Shown here: in pieces, positions 1-7,750 of the stretch
Numbering within the stretch: position 1 is the stretch's first letter
How the letters are laid out: each line of letters begins with the position of its first letter
Assembly (NCBI GenBank): GCA_030950645.1
Contig: JAUZRF010000087.1
Location: 1 to 52,582 of the forward strand
DNA length: 52,582 bases
DNA from: Mariprofundales bacterium
Lineage (GTDB): Bacteria; Pseudomonadota; Zetaproteobacteria; Mariprofundales; J009
Direction: 5' to 3'
The notes under the pieces: generated by a model
Database searches by the model: none
What the model saw: the letters and a program-made list of their open reading frames with translations, nothing else
Told to the model about the DNA's origin: nothing
Made by a program: the position numbers and the translations under genes

Positions 1-36
1 ACTAGCGTTGCCAGCATCATCTTTTTCTAATATCAC

Positions 37-1911
37 TTAATATATTCTTTTTGTTTTCTTTTTTCCTTTTTCGCAAATAGAAAATGTTGCTTCGAGATCA
101 AGTAGTGCTTTATTCTTCCACTGCTCTGAATCCTTCACATACAAATGTATGCCTTGCTTTTCACTCAAAGGCTTTTTTGGGGTGATATATGCTTTCAGGT
201 TTGCGTTCCAACTGCCCAATTCTCCATGATCGTGTTCCTGATCTCTAATAATACTAAGAATATGCTGGGAATAGGAAAAACCCTTTATGTGGTCTAAAAC
301 CAAATCATCCCCTTCTACCGTTAATGAAATATAAGGGTTTTCTACCTTTAGTTGATCTATATACTTATCTGGCAAGTAATTTTTATGGATTGTAAATTTA
401 TTTTTAGTGCCCAAAGGCCTAAAAGAGAGAATTACACAGCCACTCGCGTAAAAATCTATATAGTTGTCTCTAATACAAGCTATCACTTTTCTCTCCTGTA
501 TTAATTGGCTAAGCTCTTTACCTATTATTGATGATAAAAAATCTTTTGTTTTATCCACAGCGACGGAATTAGTGATGCCTCGTTTAAATTTTTTTGATAT
601 TGTTAATTCTCTCAAAGTGAATTCCTCTCCATTTTTTATTCTTACAACATTCTTAAAATGATGCTCAAAATCATCCCCCTGTAAGGTGTGAATGGGGATT
701 AACTTATCAGGCTTTATCGATTGTGTTAGTTGTTTGAGGTCATTCAAATATGCGTGGCCACTGGTATGTACCTGAATCCAATTTTCATTATATTCCTCTG
801 GTATTTGCATCATATCTTTATCTTTTTTAAGATACCCCTTCCACATGGTATAGATAAACTTATGGGAATGATTTTTCCCAATTTTTGCAGCTATTTTTTT
901 AATCATCGATGCAGAGAGACGAAGCACCATTTTATTGGGTTGCGCAATAATATCTCCTGCAAAAATACTTCGTGCTTTGGCTTCAAAAAGAAAACGCTTC
1001 ATTCCAAGTTCTTTTAGCGTATGATGCTGTCCATGAACAAACAAAACGCGCAAATGGTCGCCATGATGGGGTGGTAACCCTTTGCAAAATGCTTTACACT
1101 TTAATAGTAAATAATACTGATATAAATCAATCACCAAAGTTTTTCCAGCCCGCTTACATGCGCGATAGAGCGAAACAGTTCGGTCTACATTGCTTCCTGA
1201 ACCAACAATAAAAGAGCAGCCACACTGGGAAAAGTTTTTAATAAAGCCTTCTTCGACTGCTGCTTCGCTATCGTAGCCGACAAAATGGTTTCCTCCCATC
1301 GTTGTTCCTTCCATGAGCATGCAATCAACATGACCAACTTTTTTAGGAAGGTTCCTAAAAGTATCTCCTTTCCGACCGTGGGCGCGAAGATCTCCAGTAT
1401 AAACAATTTTCATTCCATTAATTTCGATTAAAAATGAACACGCTCCAAATGCAGAGTGGTCAATCAGATAGGGCGTGATACAGAATTTTCCTAGAAAAAA
1501 CGGTTCATTTAGTGAAAATAGTGTACAGCGCTTAATGATTTCGGTCTGTTTCAAGTTTTCTGGATAGAAGATATTGCCCACCTCAATAAGAGCCTTGCTT
1601 TCGCCACTCATGTAAATTGGTACTGATGGGTGAACATAGTTCAACAGTCCATAATGATCAGGATGTGCATGGGAAAGAAGCACGCCAACGATTGGAATAT
1701 CGGATATTCCATCATACAATCCAAGGATATCAATTAAGATTCCATTCGTAATACTAGGATTATTGAGCAACTTAGGATTTATTACGCTTCCGCCGCTATT
1801 CATCAAGGGCATACCTAGATCAAAAAGAACTCTTTCAGAAGGGGTCTTGATCTCAATGCAGCTACCTCCTATTTCATCTGTTCCTCTGTGTACGATAACT
1901 TTTATTTCCAT
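37..1911 (-). CDS. beta-CASP metallo-beta-lactamase fold (RNase J-like) hydrolase with extra C-terminal domain
   Basis: 624-aa ORF; motifs HRGTDEIGGSCIEI, SHAHPDHYGL, YTGDLRAHGRKG, MEGTTMGG, HTSGHA and IPIHT are typical of MBL/beta-CASP RNases; about 170 aa follow the core. Confidence 0.8.
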   Translation of the reverse strand: MEIKVIVHRGTDEIGGSCIEIKTPSERVLFDLGMPLMNSGGSVINPKLLNNPSITNGILIDILGLYDGISDIPIVGVLLSHAHPDHYGLLNYVHPSVPIYMSGESKALIEVGNIFYPENLKQTEIIKRCTLFSLNEPFFLGKFCITPYLIDHSAFGACSFLIEINGMKIVYTGDLRAHGRKGDTFRNLPKKVGHVDCMLMEGTTMGGNHFVGYDSEAAVEEGFIKNFSQCGCSFIVGSGSNVDRTVSLYRACKRAGKTLVIDLYQYYLLLKCKAFCKGLPPHHGDHLRVLFVHGQHHTLKELGMKRFLFEAKARSIFAGDIIAQPNKMVLRLSASMIKKIAAKIGKNHSHKFIYTMWKGYLKKDKDMMQIPEEYNENWIQVHTSGHAYLNDLKQLTQSIKPDKLIPIHTLQGDDFEHHFKNVVRIKNGEEFTLRELTISKKFKRGITNSVAVDKTKDFLSSIIGKELSQLIQERKVIACIRDNYIDFYASGCVILSFRPLGTKNKFTIHKNYLPDKYIDQLKVENPYISLTVEGDDLVLDHIKGFSYSQHILSIIRDQEHDHGELGSWNANLKAYITPKKPLSEKQGIHLYVKDSEQWKNKALLDLEATFSICEKGKKKTKRIY

Positions 1912-2171
1912 TGTTCTGATTTTTTTATAATATTCAAAAAACTCCTTATTTAATCACTGTGTTAAAAGACAACTCAAAAATAGCAATTCCCTGGCATAAA
2001 GTCAATGTTCACCTTTCATTATCCACGAAAAAATCCTTTAAAATTATGGACAAAGACAATCAGATCCAATGATAGCTAAGGGCTGCTTGACCCCCTCTAA
2101 AAATTAACATTTCAACCTATTGCTAGGGTATCCACAATGATAAATAATCCATTTTTTAGGGTGCTGGGTGG

Positions 2172-2726
2172 TTAGATATTACTTTTTTTGAGACTGCTTA
2201 GAGCACGAAAACGAACATCTGAATCAGTATCTTGAGCTAATATTTTAAAAATCCAGTCAGGAAGAGCCCTATTGTCAGCTAAAGCATATCTTATTTCTGG
2301 ATCTGGATGATGAATGAGTTTGTGAATTTTATTGCGATCCTCGCTATTGCCCTTTCGTACTATTACCCGATTTGCAAAGAGTTTCAAAACCGACATGTTC
2401 TTAGAGGATAACAGGGAATCATAAAGATCATCTTTCATGTAACATGTTTCATCACTATAATACATAAGGTCATCTATAATGCACGGGTCCATCTGAGAAA
2501 ATAGGGCCTCAATTGTTTTTTTGCTGAGACTTCCATTTCTTATAAGAAGCCCTCTAACATTTGCTGATGGGTGCAAAGCTAATTTGTTAATTGTTTGGGT
2601 ATAATCTGCTGATTCTTGCTCGGATGAATCTAGCACTGCTGAATCTAGCAATTCCCTTACGATGCAAGTGAGGGTACGAGAACCAATAGGAAAATTTTCT
2701 CCATCAATATTTAAATATGTTTTCAT
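2172..2726 (-). CDS. LRV/HEAT-like repeat protein, paralog 1
   Basis: MKTYLNIDGENFPIG start; HPDPEIRYALADNRALPDWIFKILAQDTDSDVRFRAL repeats; paralogous to the next two ORFs. Confidence 0.75.
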   Translation of the reverse strand: MKTYLNIDGENFPIGSRTLTCIVRELLDSAVLDSSEQESADYTQTINKLALHPSANVRGLLIRNGSLSKKTIEALFSQMDPCIIDDLMYYSDETCYMKDDLYDSLLSSKNMSVLKLFANRVIVRKGNSEDRNKIHKLIHHPDPEIRYALADNRALPDWIFKILAQDTDSDVRFRALSSLKKSNI

Positions 2727-2748
2727 GTTAAACTCCTAATCGCTAATA

Positions 2749-3285
2749 TCACCAATCTTGATCCCATGTTTTTTGATGAAGATCCATTGATGCAATCGAA
2801 CGAACATCTGGGTCATCATCTTCGGCTAATAGATTTAAGATCCATGGCGGACTTGATCTATTTTCGGCTAAAGAACCTCGAATGTCTGGATCTGAATGGT
2901 TTACCAGTTTTTTAAGATTATCTTTATTAACAGCATCAAAATCATCTTCTGTTAATTGATTTGCAAGCTTTTTTAAAATTAAGTTGTCGTCAGAAGATAA
3001 AAGTATATTGTAATAATGGCTCTTTATGGATTGGCTTATATTTCTATTAGCTATAAGGGATTCTATAATATATTCGTCGCCGGATGCAAAAAAAGATTCA
3101 ACTATTTTTTCGCTAATATTCTCGTTTTTCGCAACCTCTATTCTAACCTTTCTTGATGGGTGCGAAGCGAGCAAATCAAATGCTTGCATGTTATCTGAGG
3201 TATCTGCCATTGCAGATATGACTTCCGCTAAATCATGACAACCAAGGGGAAAATTTCCCCCGTCAATATTAAGGCTTACTTGCAT
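2749..3285 (-). CDS. LRV/HEAT-like repeat protein, paralog 2
   Basis: Start trimmed to MQVSLNIDGGNFPLG behind a GGAG Shine-Dalgarno; HSDPDIRGSLAENRSSPPWILNLLAEDDDPDVRS. Confidence 0.75.
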   Translation of the reverse strand: MQVSLNIDGGNFPLGCHDLAEVISAMADTSDNMQAFDLLASHPSRKVRIEVAKNENISEKIVESFFASGDEYIIESLIANRNISQSIKSHYYNILLSSDDNLILKKLANQLTEDDFDAVNKDNLKKLVNHSDPDIRGSLAENRSSPPWILNLLAEDDDPDVRSIASMDLHQKTWDQDW

Positions 3286-3536
3286 GTTAATCTCCAAAAA
3301 TTTGATATTAGGTATCCTGAATTCAAGTGATACTTGTAATTGTCAGGTTAAGTTACTTTTGAGCGCTTCATCACACCTTAAATGATTACTCAGATCATGC
3401 CTGCTATTTTAGTCGCTGCGTGGAAAGTCCGTACATGAATCTGGTTAAACCCTATGCTTTTTTAGAAGTTAAAATAATTAAAACCATCTGGCAATAATAA
3501 GTTTTAAGCGGTGTGCTGTCGCTATATGTTTATATA

Positions 3537-4076
3537 TTATTCTAATGCATATAACGCACGAAAACGGACATCTGGATCAGGATCTTGAGTCAATAGCTTT
3601 AAGAGCTTTGGCGGGCATGCATAGTTGTCAGCCAAAGCATATCTAACATCTGGATTTGGATGATCGATTAATTTTCTGATGTCGGCATATAATTTACTAT
3701 TAAACCAATATTCTGTCATCATATTGGAAATCGTTGATAAAATAAAGCTGTCTTTAGAGGAGCATAGGCGCTGATAGTGTTGCATTGTTATATGTGTAAT
3801 CTCATGCTCCCCCCTTAAATTACAACAACCTATATGGTTGCCTATAAGGCAACTTATAATATGTGACTCACCAGATGAAAAAAGAGTTTCAAATGTTTGT
3901 TTGTCAATATTCTTCTTACTTGCGATCCCGATTCGAACATTTAATGATGGATGTAATGCTAGTCGATTGAATAGTTTGCCATTTCCTGGTGCATCAAGCA
4001 TAGAATTTATAACATAATCCAGTGTGTGACAACCAAGAGGGATCTTTTCCCCATCAATATTTAGGCATACTTTCAT
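3537..4076 (-). CDS. LRV/HEAT-like repeat protein, paralog 3
   Basis: Start trimmed to MKVCLNIDGEKIPLG behind GGAG; HPNPDVRYALADNYACPPKLLKLLTQDPDPDVRFRAL. Confidence 0.75.
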   Translation of the reverse strand: MKVCLNIDGEKIPLGCHTLDYVINSMLDAPGNGKLFNRLALHPSLNVRIGIASKKNIDKQTFETLFSSGESHIISCLIGNHIGCCNLRGEHEITHITMQHYQRLCSSKDSFILSTISNMMTEYWFNSKLYADIRKLIDHPNPDVRYALADNYACPPKLLKLLTQDPDPDVRFRALYALE

Positions 4077-4194
4077 GCTTATCTCCAAAATCTAATTTTG
4101 GGAGCATAAATTTATCCCCCCTATATATATACGATTGAGCATCTTTTGAGTTAAGTGTTATTATAAATAAGTGTGTTTGTTTGACACACCTAAA

Positions 4195-4344
4195 CACATT
4201 GCATCCAATGAAAACATTGCGTGGATAAAAGAACATGGCTGCCGTTATTTGGTAGTCAGCCGTAAGCGCCACAAAGAGTGGGATGACTCCCCTCAAATAA
4301 AGGTAAACATAACAATGACGGAGGAAACCTTGCGAGGAAGATGA
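4195..4344 (+). pseudogene. Transposase C-terminal-side fragment (IS1634/IS4-like)
   Basis: Open frame reads HIASNENIAWIKEHGCRYLVVSRKRHKEWDDSPQIKVNITMTEETLRGR*, resembling the ENIAWLKEHGYRYLVVSRKR motif of IS1634-type transposases; no complete gene. Confidence 0.65.
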
Positions 4345-4396
4345 TGCATCAGGAATTGATAGTTAATCTGTTCTGATTTGCGAACGCGCTATTGAG

Positions 4397-4476
4397 GAGC
4401 CGTGTGCGTAAATAGCGCAAGCACAGTTCTGTGAGGGGATTGGGGACAAACACGAGCCAATCAATTAGAGTCCCCA
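4397..4476 (+). ncRNA. Group II intron 3' remnant (domain V-like hairpin plus possible domain VI)
   Basis: GAGCCGTGTGCGTAAATAGCGCAAGCACAGTTC resembles canonical D5 (GAGCCGTATGCGATGAAAGTCGCACGTACGGTTC) with one lower-stem mismatch, followed by GTGAGGGG and a GGGGAC...GTCCCC stem. Confidence 0.55.
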
Positions 4477-4580
4477 GGGTAGTGCACTCTGGGTCAGTTC
4501 TTTGAGCAGTACTAAATATTAAAGGAGGGGGTGGATCAGTTTTTTGAGCAAAGTCGGGTCAATTTTGGTGAGCGCCCAAG

Positions 4581-4670
4581 TAGCGGCGTTGAAAAATGCT
4601 CATTGACAGTAGTAAACTTAAGCTTTTTCTCTTTGCTATCAGAAAAATCAGAAGCAATCTGAGCAGCTAC
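4581..4670 (-). repeat. Truncated copy of the GTAACTACTCAG MITE-like element
   Basis: tagcggcgttgaaaaatgctcattgacagtagtaaac...gaagcaatctgagcagctac; lacks one terminus. Confidence 0.85.
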
Positions 4671-4713
4671 CCTATTTGACTCATTCTATCCCAGTGCCAT
4701 CGTTGCCGATATG

Positions 4714-4866
4714 GTAACTACTCAGATCACTCTCGGTTTTCCTGATAGCGGCGTTGAAAAATGCGCATTTACAGTAGTAAATTCCGCTTTTTCGCCTTGC
4801 TGTCAGGAAAACCATAAGCAATCTGAGCAGTTACAGCCATTTTTTGGTAGGGTGCTGAGTAGTTAC
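4714..4866 (-). mobile_element. MITE-like element, near-full copy
   Basis: GTAACTACTCAG ... CTGAGTAGTTAC termini with long imperfect inverted repeat; ends 7 bp before the recJ ATG. Confidence 0.9.
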
Positions 4867-4873
4867 TACTTTT

Positions 4874-6595
4874 ATGGATAAATCCTCTGTGATATCCGTA
4901 CGGGAAAATCGGTTGGCGTGGCGTGGTGATCGCCCATTAATAGCCTCATTGGCTGCGGAGACCTATTGCGATCCCAGTCAGGTTTGGCAGCAGATTGTGC
5001 GCAACCGTGGCCTGGAAGATAGGCCGGAGTGGTTCACACCCCAGCTCGCGCATTTGCCGGATCCATCGGGTATGCGGGATGCAGATAGGGCTGCCGAGCG
5101 TCTTAGCGTGGCGATTCGAGAGCAGGAGATGGTGCATATATTCGGGGATTTTGATGCGGATGGGGTCAATGCCACCGCGATCCTGATTGAGGGGTTAGAG
5201 GCAGCGGGATTAACGGTGAGTTGGAATGTTCCCCATCGTTCTGAGCAGGGGCATGGTATCGACTTACAACAGGTGGCAATACAGGCGGCAGCGGGTTGCA
5301 AGCTTGGTATTAGCTGCGATACTGGGATTAGCTGTGTTGAGGCGGCGGCCAGTGCCAAAGCGTTAGGGATGGATTTAATCATCACCGATCATCATCTCCC
5401 TCCGGCACAGTTGCCCGATGCGTTTGCGATACTCAATCCTGCACGAGAAGATTGTGGCTTTGCTGGCCGCAAGCTGTGTGGTTGCGGGGTCGCTTTTTAT
5501 CTTCTGCTCGCATTGTGGAAGCGGTTGCGGGCGGATGGTTGTGTGCCGAATTATGATCTCAAGCAACTTCTTGACCGGGTCGCGGTTGCCACCATCGCCG
5601 ACATGATGGAGTTGACCGGTATCAATCGCATTTTGGTGTACCATGGCTTGAAGCGGTTGGGTCAAGTACCTTCGGTGGGCATGGCCGCATTGCTGCAATT
5701 GGCGGGTGTGGCGGATCATGAGCAACCGATGGTGGTGAAAACCGTCTCTTTTCAGATTGCACCGCGCATCAATGCCGCCAGTCGGATGGGGCACGGAGAG
5801 GTGGCGGTGCGCTTGCTTATCAACCGATCGACTGAAGAGGCAATGGCGATGGCCAAGACCCTTGATGGACTAAATAAAGAGCGTCGGGTAGTGGAGGCGG
5901 CCACCACAAAACAGGCCGCTTCTCGCATGCAGAGCGGCGCGGTGTTGGCGGCCTTTGATCCAGATTGGCATCCGGGAGTAGTTGGGTTGGCTGCGGGTAA
6001 ACTGGCACGCCGATTTCATCAGCCTGCTGCAATCGGTTATCTCGGTGAGGATGGCAATATTCACCTCTCTTTACGCGGAGTAACTGGGTTTCATATCGCG
6101 AGATTGCTCGATACCTGTTCCCCTCTACTTTTGCGGCACGGAGGTCATGCTGGGGCGGGTGGCTGTGCCTTACCACAGAAGAATTGGGGGAAGTTTCTCA
6201 GTGCCTTTGCCAATGCGATTAGCGCACAACTGGCTACCGGTGCGATTCAGTCACCAGCGATGGAGATTGACGCCGCCCTGACCATGGCTGCAACCCACGC
6301 CGGACTGGCAGATCGTATTGCACGATTTGCTCCGAATGGGAAAGGCAATCCCCCTTGTCGCTTGCTGCTGATGGAGAGCGAAATCGTGTCGGTCAAGGTG
6401 GTGCGTGGTGGGGCGTTATCGATCAAACTGCGTGATCACACTGCGTTCATCTCTGCCATCGCCTTTCATCCTGGACCGTTGGTCGAGTTGTTGGTGGTGG
6501 GGGCGAAGCTGGCACTGATTGGAGAGCTGCAACGGGATCAGTGGCGTGGAGGAGATGCGGTGCAGTTGGTGATTGAGGATGCTTGGATTGGTTGA
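4874..6595 (+). CDS. recJ: Single-stranded-DNA-specific exonuclease RecJ
   Basis: DHH/DHHA1 motifs HIFGDFDADGVNATAIL, ITDHHLP, LLRHGGHAGAGG. Confidence 0.95.
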   Translation: MDKSSVISVRENRLAWRGDRPLIASLAAETYCDPSQVWQQIVRNRGLEDRPEWFTPQLAHLPDPSGMRDADRAAERLSVAIREQEMVHIFGDFDADGVNATAILIEGLEAAGLTVSWNVPHRSEQGHGIDLQQVAIQAAAGCKLGISCDTGISCVEAAASAKALGMDLIITDHHLPPAQLPDAFAILNPAREDCGFAGRKLCGCGVAFYLLLALWKRLRADGCVPNYDLKQLLDRVAVATIADMMELTGINRILVYHGLKRLGQVPSVGMAALLQLAGVADHEQPMVVKTVSFQIAPRINAASRMGHGEVAVRLLINRSTEEAMAMAKTLDGLNKERRVVEAATTKQAASRMQSGAVLAAFDPDWHPGVVGLAAGKLARRFHQPAAIGYLGEDGNIHLSLRGVTGFHIARLLDTCSPLLLRHGGHAGAGGCALPQKNWGKFLSAFANAISAQLATGAIQSPAMEIDAALTMAATHAGLADRIARFAPNGKGNPPCRLLLMESEIVSVKVVRGGALSIKLRDHTAFISAIAFHPGPLVELLVVGAKLALIGELQRDQWRGGDAVQLVIEDAWIG

Positions 6596-7715
6596 TCCCT
6601 CTGCGGCGACACTCGCTTGTCTGCGGCTGACGCTAACGCCACAGATTGGTGCCATGATTGGTCATCGTTTGATCGATGCGGCGGGGAGTGCGCTGGAGTT
6701 ATGGCAGATGGATGCTACCGCGTGGCGGGCGATTGAGGGGGTAGGGCCAAAGTTGGCGCGCGCCCTATGCGAGGCTGCGGCGCAAGATGTAACACCAATA
6801 CTTGAGGAGTGTCATCGCCACAACATTACAATAGTGGGTTTGGAGGATGTGGGGTATCCCGCTGCATTGGCAGCATGTGAGGATGCGCCATTGGTGTTAT
6901 TTATGCGTGGCGATCCGGCCGCGCTTACCCACTCGCGCCTATTGGCGGTAGTAGGTGCGCGTCGCGCCAGTCGCGAAGGGATGGCGATTGCCCGGCGCTG
7001 GAGTGAAGCGTGGTCGCAGCAGCAGGTGGCGATTGTCAGTGGCATGGCTCAGGGGATTGATAGCGCGGCGCATGGTGGATCTCTCAAAGGGTCGGCACCG
7101 GGCATCGCGGTGCTGGGTTGTGGTCTATTGCAAGCCAACAGTGTCACCCAGCAGCGCCAAATTGCGGCCTTGTGTGATCAGAACGGTGAACAAGGTGGTG
7201 GCTGTGTGATCAGTGAATTTTCTCCGCAAATATCTGCCCGTGCGGAATATTTCCCTCGTCGCAACCGTATCATTGCCGGTCTGGCGCTAGCTACGGTCGT
7301 GATTGAAGCGGATCTGCGCTCGGGCTCGCTCATCACTGCCCGTCGTGCGTTGGGGTATGGCCGTGGGCTGTTCGCTGTGCCGGGTAGTGTGCTGCACGAT
7401 GGCCATCGTGGTTGCCACCATCTGATTCGCCAAGGGGAGGCGGAGCTGGCCGAGTCACCCCAACAGGTGATGGATGCGTTGGGCTGGCAGCGTAGTGTGG
7501 TGCCGTCTGGGTCTGAGCATCAAGCGGCCACCACCAACCCGGTTGAAATCGCGATTTGCCAAGCTTTGCGCCGTGAAATTCTTCATATTGATGCCTTGAG
7601 TGAGGTTTGTGGCTTGACCGTGCCCAAGCTTTCCCCAGCCTTGCTCGCCCTTGAGCTACAGGGGGTCATCGAACGACTACCCGGTAGCCGCTACACTTTA
7701 AGCCATCCCTCATAG
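6579..7715 (+). CDS. dprA: DNA processing protein DprA/Smf
   Basis: VVGARRASREG, SGMAQGIDSAAH, SEFSP, FPRRNRIIAGLA; start overlaps the recJ end. Confidence 0.93.
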   Translation: MLGLVDPSAATLACLRLTLTPQIGAMIGHRLIDAAGSALELWQMDATAWRAIEGVGPKLARALCEAAAQDVTPILEECHRHNITIVGLEDVGYPAALAACEDAPLVLFMRGDPAALTHSRLLAVVGARRASREGMAIARRWSEAWSQQQVAIVSGMAQGIDSAAHGGSLKGSAPGIAVLGCGLLQANSVTQQRQIAALCDQNGEQGGGCVISEFSPQISARAEYFPRRNRIIAGLALATVVIEADLRSGSLITARRALGYGRGLFAVPGSVLHDGHRGCHHLIRQGEAELAESPQQVMDALGWQRSVVPSGSEHQAATTNPVEIAICQALRREILHIDALSEVCGLTVPKLSPALLALELQGVIERLPGSRYTLSHPS

Positions 7716-7750
7716 AGGGCGCTTGGCTTCCATCTGGAGAGTTCTCCCCT

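Noticed and set aside
2018-2140. Two TTATCCAC/GTATCCACA-like DnaA-box motifs
   Set aside because: Only two imperfect motifs, no cluster or AT-rich unwinding element, and not adjacent to the par locus; not enough for an oriC call.
4054-4296. 80-aa minus-strand ORF upstream of LRV paralog 3
   Set aside because: Its sequence is better explained by the plus-strand transposase fragment and intergenic DNA.
4581-4866. CRISPR-like reading of repeated palindromes
   Set aside because: Only two adjacent diverged copies, no regular short repeat-spacer spacing and no cas genes; they are MITE copies.
4706-4874. TSD for the MITE upstream of recJ
   Set aside because: Flanks ccgatatg and tactttta do not match; any duplication has been lost or never existed.
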